Of a stretch of 64,000 nucleotides of DNA, positions 46,832 through 59,055 are shown piece by piece; position 1 is the first letter of the stretch; each line of letters opens with the position of its first letter. Source of the stretch: Acorus gramineus (Eukaryota > Streptophyta > Magnoliopsida > Acorales > Acoraceae); assembly GCA_030737835.1 (NCBI GenBank), contig CM060853.1:62001-126000 (forward strand). Direction: 5' to 3'. The position numbers were made by a program, and so were the translations under genes. The notes beneath the pieces are model-generated. The model saw only the letters and a program-made list of their open reading frames with translations. It had not been told where the DNA came from and did not search any database.

Positions 46832-49093
46832 TAGGCCTGTCAATTGGTCAAGTCCGGGTCAGGTCGGGGTGGACCCGGGCCCGACCTGTGGTAAGACCCG
46901 GCGGGTCCGGGTCCAACCCAGGACCCGGTGGGTCCAGGGAAATGTGGACCCGGCCCGAGTTCGACCCGACCCGGATGGTTGGTAAAAAAAAAAAAAAAAC
47001 AAGAAGAGCTCATATATTTGTTTGCCTTATCATTCTATTTGAAATTTTTTGTAATAAAACATTATTATTAATGAGGCTATGTTTGAATATAATTTTATAC
47101 AATTCAAAAGAAGTAAATGAATTATTAAACAATATCCAAAACAATAATTACTAACATAAAAAACATATTAACCTAAATAATAAACATAACTAATTATACA
47201 AACATTCAAAACAATATTAACATAAACAACATTCAAAACAATAAATACTAACATATTAACCTAAATAATAAACATAAATCATGCAACAAACTAATTAATT
47301 ATACAAATTCAAAAGCTAATAAGTTAATTGTCCAAAACAAACCGACGACAATACATTACTAAGTTTATTACATATTAAACAATCAAGTTCTTGCAAGTTG
47401 CAACATCAACACAATGAAAAAAATGTTATGATTATGATTATGACTTATGATTTATGGGCTTGTTACGATTATGATTTATGAACTTGTGCATACAAAAATA
47501 AGTTAAGTAAGAAATAAAATTATGTATCAACTAATATTAATGGTCTTATAATATATGAGCATATTTAAATAAAGAGTGGTGATACCCAGGCCCCAAAATA
47601 TAAGCCCCACTAACAAGCCCCATGAGGTGTCATCACCTTATTGATTGTTATTAGTTGACTTGTTGACTTTTTAAAAATGATAAAATGGCAAAATACAAAT
47701 ATGTCCTTCATTAAAAATCTCTCTCATTAACCCAAATCCCCCCATTTTCTCTATTCGGTTATTACCTTTCCATGTGAATCTTGAAATCCATTTAACCATT
47801 TCAAATTTTGAATTTTAAAATCCTTATCTAAATTACAATTGAACCTAAATTACACTAAAAAAGTTGGATATTTATTGTATTCAAATTTAAATAAAAAAAC
47901 ACATATGGTTACTATATGAATTAGTTACATCAAATACCTTTATTAAATATTTACATCTCTCACAACGATTTGTTACATTTACATCAGAACTGTTACATTT
48001 ACATAAATATAACAAACAATTTCATTTTCCTACCTAAATATTTTACATTCCATGCAATGTTTAAACAATGTAGAAACAGATTATATTTTCAATAGTCAGT
48101 TACATTTTATAGAAAATGTCAAACACTTTTTTATTGTGTGATACATTTAACAAACATATGTATTTGACTGTTACAGTAATAAATGTAACAAATATAAATT
48201 ACTATTTACATTGAAACAAATGCAATACACGAATGAATGTTACATTCATAAATGTAACAAATATAAATCAATACATGCATGCAGTTGACTGTTACATTTA
48301 CGAATGTAACAAAAATAATACAGATTTGAAAAATTACATTGTCAACAATGTAGCAGTAACATCAAACAAACTACTCATATATAAAATGTAACGGTACATT
48401 TAGATATTGAAACAAAAACAAATCAAAATGTGATAAATGACATTCAATACATGAAAAAAAATTGTGTTTAAATATTTAAAACAAAAAGCAAAACACAATT
48501 TTTTTATGAATCTAATAATGTCAAACCTGATCCGAGAGACATTGATGTGAGATCCAAATAAAAAAAAAAAACGATTTCGTGCCTTCTCCTCAAAAATAGA
48601 ATTTCCGATTTGCTCCCATGTATTCTTCATAAACAAAATCAATTCCGTAATGCAAAACCTCCTCATTTCACATACAAGACAGATTTTCAATTGTTTCAAC
48701 ATCAATGGTTTCTCCGGTCCCTCTCAAATATTGTTGTAAGATTTTAAGAATCCATTAATGGTGAATAAATACAGAATTTTCAGAATTAAATGATACTCCA
48801 CAATCATAGGGATACATGTTAAGGTAGTTATCAAGTAAAGGGTATAATAGACAATGTACACTTGCCACATCATGGGGCCTGTGATGGGGCCTAAAAAATT
48901 GGGGCCTAGGAATCATTATTGTTTAATAAAACAATCGGGTCTCGGGTCCAACGGGTCAGGGTGGGGTGGACCCGGACCCGGACCCGACCTGTTTGTGTCG
49001 GGTCTAACTCGGGTCGGGTCCAAACCGGGTCAGGTATATGACACGTGTAATCGGGTCCGGGTCAGGTCTAGACCCAACCCATTGACAGGCCTA
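46832..49093. mobile_element. Non-autonomous hAT element (2262 bp) with perfect 8-bp TSD
   Basis: The ends TAGGCCTGTCAATTGG and CCCATTGACAGGCCTA are inverted repeats, and GTAGGGAG flanks both sides (46824-46831 and 49094-49101). Both subterminal regions are dense in GGGTC/GACCC motifs (46850-46980 and 48940-49080), the sort of repeats hAT transposases bind. No transposase frame remains. A second element appears to be nested at about 47575-48920. Confidence 0.92.
47575..48920. mobile_element. Element nested inside the hAT, with CCCAGGCCCC/GGGGCCTAGG ends
   Basis: The left GTGGTGATACCCAGGCCCC and the right TTGGGGCCTAGGAATCATT are imperfect inverted repeats. ATTTAAATAAA and TTTAATAAA flanks may be a decayed 9-10-bp TSD, which would suggest a MULE. 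The interior is AT-rich with many TGTTACATTTA motifs. It resembles 16824-18118 in its ends and length. No gene is present. Confidence 0.5.
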
Positions 49094-49101
49094 GTAGGGA
49101 G

Positions 49102-49503
49102 TCTTTTTTTATCACTCTAAAAGTCTCACCATTCTTACCCTATCTCTATTTTAAATGACTCAATTATCCTAATTTATAACAATAAAACCCAAAAAACAGA
49201 TCTGAAACACATAGAGATAAAAAAAAAAAAAAAAACCCTGGATTTGTGTGTAGCATAAAAGTACTAGTATTTGATTAATTTTACTGTTGTTGGTTTTCTT
49301 TTTTAAACATGAATCTCAATCAATCAATTGATGCAAAAATAAAAACTAATCATGAGAATAAAATATATTGACTGTGATGGTTCCTCGTGTGCCTGAGATT
49401 TAATTGATTCATAACACCAGCAGTTGATCTCGATTCAGCCTCGACGAGCTGCTCCTGCAGTTGGATCAACAATGTCACACATCAAAAGCTCCTCCATTGG
49501 TAT
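49102..49503. other. Flank between the hAT and the Copia 3' LTR
   Basis: No complete gene. On the minus strand, just past the LTR, a short stretch reads IQLQEQLVEAESRST between a CTGCAG acceptor-like site and a CTCAG. It may be an exon relic of whatever the retrotransposon entered, or chance. Confidence 0.3.
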
Positions 49504-49638
49504 TGATAGAAACAGAGAATAAAATAATGAGAATCCCTATATTCCACTTAGGGTTTAATCCCTTTATATATACAAATGTCTAGGAGTTACACGTGTAATA
49601 CACTACACACATTATAAGATAACACATATAATCTAACA
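49504..49638 (-). repeat. Copia 3' LTR, about 135 bp
   Basis: On the minus strand a polypurine-containing stretch (TGAGTTTGAGGAGGG) ends the internal region. It is followed by TGTTAGATTATATGTG, a standard LTR start, then a TATATATAAAGG promoter motif, and probably ends at TTCTATCA. Its end is inferred, because I find no matching 5' LTR upstream of the gag gene. Confidence 0.6.
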
Positions 49639-49661
49639 GCCCTCCTCAAACTCACGGTGGA

Positions 49662-52600
49662 TCATACAAAGTGAGTTTGCGAAGAAGAAACTGAAATTGA
49701 CTTCGTAAAGAAATCAGCAAGCTGCTCAGCAGAGGAGATATGCGGAAGCGATAATGTCTCTGCAAGAAAGTGCTGACGAACGAAGTGACAATCGATCTCA
49801 ATGTGTTTGGTCCTCTCATGAAAGACCGGATTGCTAACAATCTGAATAGCAGACCGGTTATCACAGTGAAGAGGAGTAGGACCAGTCATAATAACTCCTA
49901 GAGACGTCTGAGATGAACAATCTCCTTGGTGGTGATAGCCATGGCTCGATATTCAGCCTCAGTGCTGGAAAGAGAAACAACCTCCTGTTTCTTGCTGCGC
50001 CAAGAGATGATAGAATCTCCGAGAAATATGCAGAAACCAGTGGTGGAGCGTCTAGTCGTCGGGTCTCCAGCCCAATCAGCATCAGTGTAAGCCCTGAGAA
50101 CCAGAGTCGAAGAAGATGACAGATAGATCGATCTAGTGATAGTACCACGCAAATATCTAAGAATTCGCATAAGAGCACCATAATGCACTGATCGAGGAGC
50201 CGAGACAAACTGACTAACAATACTGACGGCATGAGCAATGTCAGGTCTAGTGATGCAGAGATACACAAGCTGACCCACGATCTGTCTGTATCGAGTAGGA
50301 TCTGAGAGGAGCTCACCATCCGTAGGACGAAGCTTCACATGAAGCTCGAGAGGAGTATCCGCACTGCGGGTATCGGAGAGGAGCACGCTCTAAAATGTCA
50401 GCTGTATACTTCTGTTGAGAAAGCAGAATCCCACGATCACTCTGTGCAATTTCGAGACCAAGGAAGTAGCGAAGAGTACCAAGATCTTTCATCTGAAACT
50501 GTCGACTGAGGTGATTCTTGACCCGAGTAATACCAGCGGAGTCATCGCCAGTTATAATCATGTCGTCAACATACAGAAGAAGGATTACCCGCCCCTGCGA
50601 TGAGGATCGCACAAACATAGAGTGGTCCTGGTGGCTCTCAACAAAACCAGCTGTCAGAATAACACTGCGAAACGCTCAAACCAAGCACGAGAAGCTTGTT
50701 TCAGTCCGTATATAGCCCGCCGAAGATGACAAACATGCTGAGGAGGAGTGCTGAGACCTGGAGGTGGTTGCATATAAACAATCTCAGATAAATCACCATG
50801 AAGAAAAGCATTCTTCACGTCCATCTGAAAGAGAGGCCAGCGACGAACAGCAGCAACGGCGAGAAGGGTGCGAACAGTAGTCATCTGAGCAACAGGAGCA
50901 AAGGTCTCCTCATAGTCAATGCCATACTCCTGAGTGAAACCTCTAGCAACAAGACGAGCCTTATGGCGTTCAATGGAACCATCAGGGCGATGCTTGATCT
51001 TGAAAATCCACTTGCAGCTGATAGGGGTAACACCATCCGGAAGGGGAACAACATCCCAGGTCTGTGTCTGCTCAAACGCCTCAAACTCCTCAGCCATGGC
51101 CTGCTGCCACTCAGGGTACTCGACTGCCTCGTGATAAGATCGGGGAGATAGGCCTGAAATTGTGGAGAGTAGGTACTGACAGATGCAAAACCAAACTGGT
51201 CTGGTGGCCCCGAGTCGTAACTGAAGCGGGAAGGGGGTGACGCGCACGGTGAGGATAACGAGGCAAAAGATGAGGATCCACGGCAGGAGGAGGCGCGTCA
51301 GGCGTGGGAGTCGGAGGACCAGTGGAAGTATCTTCAGTAGGGACAATAGGTGACACACTGGGAGGAGAGGGTGGGTTATCTGCAGGATTGTCAGGTTGAG
51401 ACGCAGGGGTAGGAACAGACTCTAGTGCAACAGGTAGGCCAGGAAAAGGAAGAGACGTAATAGGAGGGACCTGAACAGGAGAATGCATAGGAGGAGAGGA
51501 CGGAGTGGGTGAAGAAGAAAAATAAGGAACATCCTCGACAAAGGACACATGACGAGCGATCCAAAATCGATCTCCAACAGGATCATAGCAGCGATAACCC
51601 TTGTGTTCGAAGCTAATCCCCAAGAATACACACTTTACTGACCGAGCGGCCAACTTGGTGCGTTGATGAGGAGGGAGAAGCACAAAACACGTACATCCAA
51701 ATGTGCGAAGTCTGCTATAATCAGGGTGAGAAGAATAAAGACGCTCATGAGGAGTCATACCGGAGAGGACAGAGGGGGTGATATTGATAAGATGGACACA
51801 GAGAAGAGCAGCTTCAGCCCAGAACATACTGGGGACTGAAGAGGAAAGTAAGAGAGCACGAGTCGTCTCAAGAATATGACGATGTTTACGTTCAGCAACC
51901 CCATTTTGCTCATGAGTGTAGGGGCATGATTGCTGAAAAAGGGTGCCATGAGAATGAAGAAGAGAACCCATATTGTACGAGCTTGAAATTGGGTATAAAT
52001 CATATTGGTAAAAATCTCATAAATTTTGGGAACCTCAGAACGTTGACGCAATAAATAAATCCAAGTAAAACGAGAGTAATCATCAATAAAACTAATATAA
52101 TAAGAAAAACCACTCTTTGAGGTTACATGAGATGGGCCCCAAATGTCAGAATGAACAAGCTCAAATGGACTAGAGGACTGATTATTACTAGGACTAAAAG
52201 GAGTAGCCACAGGTTTGGCTAATTTACAGCCCTCGCAAACAGAAAGTGGAGAAAAAGAAATACGACCTAAGACACCAGATTGAAATAGTTCTTTGAGACG
52301 AGACTCAGACACATGACCTAACCTTCGATGCCACAAATCGACATCAGAAGTGACGCTACCACAGAAGACAGATGGATCAGGAACGGGAAGACGAAGATAC
52401 TCCACGTAATAAAGTCCGCCAATCCTACGTCCAACGCCAATCCTCTGCCCTGATCGTGGATCCTGCACAAGACAACCAGAGGTGGTAAAGGTAACAGTGA
52501 GACCAGAATCACACAATCGGCTAATAGATATAAGATTCATGCAAAGGTCAGGGGCATGCAAAACAAATGGTAATGAAATGCGTCCTGTAGGGTCAGAGGT

Positions 52601-53815
52601 GGTAGTGATCGATCCACACTGCGTGATGACTAAAGGGGAGCCATCTGCAGTATGAATCGTGGGCAGGTGTGAAGGTGCCGGTGAGCATGCAGTGAGGACA
52701 GAACTGTCCGGTGTCATGTGATGTGAAGCACCTGAATCAAAAATCCAATGAACAGGAGTACCCAAAGTAGTAGAGAAAGCAGAGGGAGTAGAAGAACCAG
52801 GAGGAGGTTGCTGTATGATCAGTTGATCGAGGCTCTCTCGGATACGCCCAAGCTGATCTGTGTATGAAGACGGAGCGTCAGTAGCAACAGCAACAGAAGT
52901 ATAGGGAGCAGTGGGGCGACGTTGTCCTCTTCCTTTTGGTCCAAAGCGCTTTTCAGGATGAAGCTTCCAACAGTCGGCGATCGGATGTCCAGTCCTCTTG
53001 CAGTGAGCACATAATGTATTCTTTCGAGAGGAGCCTGTGAGAGTCGTAGGAGGAGTAGCTGCCAAGACACCCTCATAAGTGGAAGATGGAGTGGACTGGC
53101 GCAATGCAGTGGTGCGAAGACGAGTCTCCTCAGCAACAACCTCAGTGACAGCGGATTCCAGTCGAGGAAGTGGATCCCGATGTATGAGTTGACCGGCCAA
53201 TGCGGAAAACTCTGGACGAAGAGCCATCAGATACTGGTACAACTCGCGACGATCACGAAAAACTTCTCGCTCAGCGGGAGTGGCCATCGGTCCAGGCTCA
53301 AGCGCACGAAGCTCCCTGAAGTTCGCCCTCATGCGACCATATAGAGTCTGGGCAGATAGATCACCTTGAGTAGCAGTCTGAGTGTCGATCAGAAGTTGAT
53401 ATTCACGAGCACCGCTTTTCTCTACAAAGCGATCACAAAGATGAGTCCATAGTGCGGCGGACGATGGAAAACCAGTGAGATCTGCACGGATCGAACGATC
53501 AACAGAGTTGATCAAATAGGAGAGTACGCGTCTGTCCCGTGTGCGCCAGGTGATATATGTCGGGTCTTGATCAGACGGTTGCACAATAGAACCATCAATA
53601 TAACCGACAAGATGACAACGATCGAGAGCGCTCCGTACCGTAATGTGCCAGGGTGACCAATCGTCGACAGAACTGAGAGGAAAATCCGTCGAGTTCGGAA
53701 GATTGTCCTGAAAATTCTCAAAACATGCCATCTGAGAGAGAGTAGTAGCCTGAGAGAGATCAGAAACCTTCGAAGTTGGTAACGGAAGAGTAGGGTCGTC
53801 GTTGGTTTCTGACAT
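49662..53815 (-). pseudogene. Copia retrotransposon gag-pol, broken by frameshifts and a deletion
   Basis: The 5' frame (53815-51755) holds gag, a CCHC knuckle (CAHCKRTGHPIADC, about 269-282), the protease motif DSGASHH (about 360), a GAG-pre-integrase block (HRRLGH) and the start of the integrase. The order protease, integrase, RT, RNase H marks it as Copia. Later parts continue in other frames: integrase end (51971-51111), reverse transcriptase (to about 50654; [17 protein letters not shown] block), the YVDDM catalytic site (50618-50313), and RNase H (50386-49662; ADWAG, SSTEAEY). At least four frame changes occur. The integrase appears to have lost the segment around its second catalytic Asp, near 51980. 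It could not encode a working polyprotein. A primer-binding site and 5' LTR are not recognisable above 53815. Confidence 0.9.
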
Positions 53816-54395
53816 TGTGCAGAACCACTCGGATGAGGATCAGAAGCAGACGAGGACGTAGAGCACGAAAAATCGAGCAAAATGAATGGTCTTTGTTCAG
53901 ATCTTAATCCAAAACCATTTACCCCAATTCATCAAGGCCTCTCCCACAACCCAACGAGAATCAGAGAGATACCGGCGAATGGACAGTGGACGGATGGAGG
54001 AGTTCAGATAGAATCAAGAATTTTGAAGAGAAGAAATCAAGGGTTTTGATTTATTTAATTTTTCTAGGGTTTGTAGGGCAGAGAGGAAGATGGGGTTCAT
54101 TTGGGGAGACAATTTCACTTCGGATGGAAAAAACATTGGCAGAGAGAGTTGGCTGAAAAAAAAAAGGTTTTGTTGAAGGGGCAACGTGGTACTCCTTTCA
54201 CTTCGGTTTACATTGAAGTTTTCCTTACAATGCTCTATACATATATGCAAACTTGTAGGGAAAAATGTAGTGAGAGAGGGTTGTGAGGAGACTTTTGGAG
54301 GCGGGTTTTAAGGTTTTTTACTCTCTATATGAAGAAAAATATGGTGTGGGAGTCTTTTGGAGGACTTTAATAAGGCTTTTGGAGGTGGGTTACAA
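53816..54395. other. Region upstream of the Copia gag start; 5' LTR not found
   Basis: No copy of the 135-bp LTR lies here. Instead there is GC-richer leader-like DNA (to about 54010) and then AAACCCTAG-containing sequence. On the minus strand a 78-codon frame at 54250-54014 has no recognised domain. Blocks reading CTTTTGGAGG (54292-54390) are inverted relative to CTTCAAAAGCCTCC at about 46767. This hints that an older element spans the hAT and the Copia insertion. Confidence 0.4.
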
Positions 54396-54775
54396 AAACA
54401 TCTTCAATGGATATGTTAGCTAACCAAGAGATTAAAATGTCATGTCATCACTTTGTACGTCAACTATACCTTCAGTTACTACACTCTTATTTAGTTGGTT
54501 GTTGTTGCTCTAATAGACTAGCTAAAACCAGTCAAAATTGTAGTGGGCCCCACCTCTACACCCACTCAAACCCCTTTTGGAGTTCCAAAAGATCATTTTT
54601 TTTTACTTTTTAAATGTTGTTTAGGTAAAACAGTAGTCAGAGTTAACATGAAACATAATATCTGACAGATGAGACCCACATTTAACTCTTTTTTAACAGC
54701 TCCAATGAAATTTACATATTATGTAAAAGTTAGACACTAACTTATTAGTTAGCCCATCTACTAAAAATGCTCTAA
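54396..54775. mobile_element. Probable MITE, about 380 bp
   Basis: The left end ACATCTTCAATGGATATGTT then AGCTAAC is an imperfect inverted match to the right end GTTAGCCCATCTACTAAAAA then TGCTCTAAGG. The body is noncoding and contains GTGGGCCCCACC. TSDs are not clear. Confidence 0.45.
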
Positions 54776-54934
54776 GGATTGGGTACTGCCTTCTAGTGAT
54801 GATAGGACTATTTTTTTTTTTTTTTGTGCAAATGTAAGCATTTCTATTTTGCAAAAGAGAGTACAAAATAAAGGATGTCTCAGTGGGGGATGAGAATGAG
54901 GAGATGAGAAAAAAAGAAATTGTAATTTTTTTTT

Positions 54935-55670
54935 TTTTTTTGGCAAAAATCGATATAACTCCTTAAAAAATTAGTTAAATTAGTTTTAGTCCCTGTAAAA
55001 TTGAAAAGTCGCCACAATTCCTAAAAAAGTACATATCGTTAACGGATTTACTCCCTGAATTAAATTAATCCAATAAATACATTCAAATAAGTTCCTACAA
55101 AATAAGAAAAATCCAATTTAATCATTTTCTTGAAAATTCTCTTACTATCCTCTACTCAGAAACGGTAAAGAAAGGGGGGAAAATCGATATTATTCACGGG
55201 AAACTTATGAAAATTAACAAAAGGTATATGTAAAATGAGTAAATTCTTCTTAAAGTCAACCACAAATTTGGTTATTGTTTTTATAGTAATTTATCAAATA
55301 AATTTTAAAAGGATGTTACAGTAATTTATCATTATTAGTTAGAGTCAACTATTGATTTGGTTAGTTTCGGTTACGGTAGGGACTAAAATGGATATTTTCT
55401 AATAAGATAGGGACATGGAAGGATTTATAGAATTTTATAGCGAATTTTTTCAATTTTTATAAGTTTCTAGGGAGCTATATCGATTTTTCAAAAATAAGAA
55501 GTGACAGAATTCTGATAACTTTTAATGTGTAATTAATGTTAATTATGTATCTGGTTATTTGGGGTGATGTTAGGAATTGAAACGATATTTTTTTAGTAAC
55601 ATGAGGACCTGTGGTGATTTTTCAATTTTACATATATTAAAATCGATTTAGCTAACTTTTTATATTTTCC
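54935..55670. mobile_element. Nested inverted-repeat sequences with ATCGATATA ends
   Basis: AAAAATCGATATAACTCCTT at about 54945 is inverted at about 55470 (GGAGCTATATCGATTTTT). A second, weaker inverted match ends near 55650 (AAAATCGATTTAGCTAAC). GTAAAATTGAAAAGTCGCCA and its partner TGGTGATTTTTCAATTTTAC extend the pairing. These look like related MITE arms inserted near each other. No gene and no clear TSD. Confidence 0.45.
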
Positions 55671-56495
55671 CCCTTTTCTTGGTAGTTATTTTTGCTGTTC
55701 TATATTATTTGTATTCTATATTTTTTTGGTGTAATTTTTTTTTCTTGTGTTCTATATTACTTTAACATGAATTTATTTAGATTTTTTAAGCCTGTCAACC
55801 TATTTAATCATCTAATATAGAACATGTATCTAAATTTGTTATTAATTTTCTAGTATATAATCTGTATTCAAATTTCAAAGATATTCAACACATACTATTT
55901 GAATATGAATTCAAATGAAACATTTCAATTATGATGTTCATCTGAATCAATGTTTTTAATATATATATTCTAATATATGTTTTATTAAAAAACTTCCTAT
56001 TTATAATATAAATTTTTTTTCATATAAAATAGATATGTTAATTAATAATCACATATCATGTAACATTTGTTGATATAAATATTTTTGGAAGCAAATACCT
56101 TGATATTCAAATCTATATCCGAACATGATATGAGAATTTTCATAATATAAAGATGTAGAATGTTTTTTTTTTTGGATAATTAAAGTAAAATAAAGCAAGT
56201 TGTCTTTATTGCCACAGATGACATCCCATTTTTGTAGTTTTGAAATTTCAAGGGTGCATTTTTTTAACTCAAAAAGTAAGACATTCTATTCATAATGCCC
56301 AAAATTTATTGCAAAAGCAGTCTTATATCTATCTTCCTCTTTTATCTGAATTTTTTAGAATCCATATTTAAAGTCAAACTTAAAAAAAATCTTAGAATTA
56401 TAGACTTTTTTTTATTGGATCTTGTTGATTGGGGATATGATATCTAATCCAATGGAATACTTTAATTAATGGCTTATAATTTATGACAAGCTTCA

Positions 56496-56870
56496 TGTGA
56501 CGCCCAACCCGTTGAGGGGAAGGCCCAACAATTTCAAGAGGCCCATGGATTGGTGGTGAGGGTAAGGGTTTGATGTTTAGTTTAACATCGCTAATGGAAA
56601 GAGATAGTATATGCTTATATGGAAGCACAACTCTTATACATCAAGACGTGTTTTAAAGCTGTGAATCCATTTAGAAGCAAAACGGATAATTTCTTGATGT
56701 GTTGATGCCCGACCAGTTGAGGGGGAGGCCCAACGGTCCCAAGAGGCCCATGGATTGGATGAGGGTGAGAGTTTGGTGTTTAGTCTCACATCGCCTACGT
56801 TTTAAAGCTGTGAGTCCATTTAAGAACAAAGTGGACAATTTCTTGTTGTGTAAGCATGGGGCATTACACC
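56496..56870 (+). repeat. Two direct copies of a short LTR/TRIM-related sequence
   Basis: Copy 1 starts TGTGACGCCCAACCCGTTGA (56496) and copy 2 starts TGTTGATGCCCGACCAGTTG (56699). Both continue with GAGGCCCATGGATTGG, GTTTGATGTTTAG or GTTTGGTGTTTAG, ACATCGC and GGA(T/C)AATTTCTTG(A/T)TGTGT, and copy 2 ends GGGGCATTACA. They match the short LTR at 42954-43608. The arrangement resembles two LTRs with almost no internal region, or tandem solo LTRs. Confidence 0.6.
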
Positions 56871-57186
56871 TCAGTGCTCCTGTGACTACCCGCATCAGCA
56901 CGAGCACGTTACGTGCTTCAAAAGCAGTCAACAGAGCATCTAACACACCTCATATATAGTGATTCATATATACAGAGCATTTTAACATAGGCATGGTTCG
57001 CTAGACCAGCCTCTACCAAAATAATCATATACAGATCCAAAAATATTGTATGTAACATAAAATAAGCATCATTTGTGGCATGGATGAAATTTATAAATTT
57101 GATAAAGATTTGGGGCTTGGTTGGAATTTAAATATTTGATAAGGGTATTTATATCAACTGAATGTTTTTTCAAAATTGATGCTTTT

Positions 57187-57317
57187 AGATATAGAGATAG
57201 ATAGATAGATAGATATAGATATAGATTATATATAATATAAATATAGATAGATATAAATATAGATATAGATTTATATATAGTAAAAATGTGAAGCACACCC
57301 CCCCCCCCCCCCCCCCC
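57187..57317. repeat. GATA microsatellite and a 19-base C tract
   Basis: (GATA)n and ATATAGAT-type repeats at about 57187-57275 are followed by an uninterrupted run of about 19 C at 57298-57316. Tracts this long are polymerase-slippage prone, so the exact length may be an assembly matter. Confidence 0.9.
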
Positions 57318-57616
57318 TACCCATTGGGACCTATCGTAACTGCTTTTGCTAAATTTTATAAGAGGTCTAACTTTGCTATATAAAAAAAAAATTGATAAGT
57401 TTAACTTAAGTAAGATTTTTTCTTAATAAAATGAGCAAATGTTAATCAATTGCATCACTTTAGTGCGCACGAATCTGTTTAATTAAAGGAACCGTTTGAA
57501 AACACTTCTGATATATTTTTTAACAATAATTTAAACGGTTTTGGAAAACATAATTAACAACAAGTTTATTTGAATTTTTAGTATAAAAAAATATTTTTTT
57601 AGTAAAACACTAACTT

Positions 57617-58024
57617 TATGTTGGTTCGAAAATTAAATTATTTTGATATTTATGACTATTTTAGTATAAATAAGAATAAAATAATTTTATATTTTTATTA
57701 TGTTTTGAATTATTTTTATTAGAAAACGTAATAATAAAATTATTTTTGTTTGGATAAAATGTAAATAAACTGTGAATAAAGATTTTTAAAAAGTAAAAAA
57801 ATGATTGCAGTTGATTTATAAGAGGTGATGACAGTTGTTAAAATTCTGATTTGAATAACCCGGAATAACTTAATTCTAATGGGTGGATGGAATTCATATA
57901 TCACTTTATACTAGTTAATTCTGGCATATAAATTCTCATTTATTTCAATCATCCAAGCATCTATAATGAGGTTATTTCGACTAATTCTAAATAATTTCAA
58001 GTTTATTTTTTGAACCAAACATTG
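57617..58024 (+). mobile_element. MITE family copy (third of the GTCCGTTTGG family)
   Basis: The ends ATGTTGGTTCGAAAA and TTTGAACCAAACAT are inverted. GAAAACGTAATAATAAA, GTTGATTTATAAGAGGTG and TTCTGGCATAT blocks match the copy at 44120-44545. It lies immediately left of the MULE at 58040. Confidence 0.55.
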
Positions 58025-58039
58025 GTTAAAAATGAGTTT

Positions 58040-59055
58040 GGGAAAATTAATTAGAAGTCCCTGGGGACACCTCTGTAATAACAATAGGTCCCTTGACTTT
58101 TTCTTATTTTCTTTAGGTCCCTAAGTTAGCGGTGGTATTTTGTTTGGGTCCTTCCATCCAACTTCCATCCATTCTATTTTTTTTCTCCTTTTTTACCCTC
58201 AAATGAACATAAATTGCCTCTCTATCTCCCCCAACCTCTCTTTTTCTCCCCCAAACAACTCAACAAGATGTGAGACCACCTCCACCAGCCCTCCATTGCG
58301 CCGATCTCGACCCCAACGCCGATCGCTCCCCCCGACCTCTCCCGACCGTGTCCCGCGAGCCGTCTCCCGGTTCTGTGTTATACTGTGTACACTGTTATTC
58401 TTAATATGTACATTGTTATACCTGGTACAGGTTGTATGTGTTACACTGCATACAATATTACACACATTGTGTACATTGTTATACCTCTTACAGATATCAG
58501 ATTTTGTGTTACACTATGTACACTGTTATGCCCAATGTGTACACTGTTATACCTGTTACAGGTTCTGTGTGTTACACTGCGTACACTGTTATGCTCATTT
58601 TGTACACTGTTATACCTGTAACATGTTAGGCTCACGGACGGGGTCGCGAGAGGGGGTTGGGCTTGCAGATGGGGTCGCGAGAGGGGGTAAGGCTCGCTGA
58701 TGGGGATTGCAAGAGGGGGTTGGGCTCGCGGATAGGACGCGGGAGACTATCAGGGGACGCGATCGGCGTTGGGATTGAGATCGGCACAATGGAGGGGCTG
58801 GTGGAGATGGTTTCACAACTTGTTGAGTTGTTTGGGGGAGAAAGAGAGAGGTTAGAGGAGATAGAGAGGCAAATGATGTTTACTTAGGGGTAAAAGAGGA
58901 AAAGAAAAATAAAATGGATGGAATTTAGATGAAAGAACCTGAACAAAATATCATCACAAATTTAAGGATCTAAAAAAAACAAGAAAAAATAATGTGACCT
59001 ATTATTATTATTAATATTGATGTGTCTCAAAAAAAAATATTTAATTAATTTTTCC
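58040..59055. mobile_element. Non-autonomous MULE (1016 bp) with perfect 9-bp TSD
   Basis: AATGAGTTT flanks both sides (58031-58039 and 59056-59064). The ends GGGAAAATTAATTA and TAATTAATTTTTCC are inverted. The arms stay complementary for about 330 bp, including CCTCTCTATCTCC against GGAGATAGAGAGG, and AACAACTCAACAAG against CTTGTTGAGTTGTTTG. Between the arms lies a GC-rich core with tandem units built on TACACTGTTATACCTGTTAC (58377-58625) and GGTCGCGAGAGGGGGTT-type repeats. A 9-bp TSD with long TIRs is the Mutator signature. No transposase is present. Confidence 0.88.
58377..58625 (+). repeat. Tandem minisatellite inside the non-autonomous MULE
   Basis: Degenerate units containing GTTACACTG, TACACTGTTAT and ACCTGTTACAGGTTCTGTG recur about every 50-60 bases with several sub-repeats. 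The Cys/Tyr/Val-rich open frames over it in multiple registers are artefacts. Confidence 0.8.

Noticed and set aside
50415..51151. Plus-strand frames across the Copia region
   Set aside because: They are antisense shadows of the minus-strand pol gene.
58140..58887. Long frames (up to 186 codons) rich in Cys, Tyr and Val on both strands
   Set aside because: They cover tandem repeats and inverted arms of a TSD-defined non-autonomous MULE. No family motif is present.
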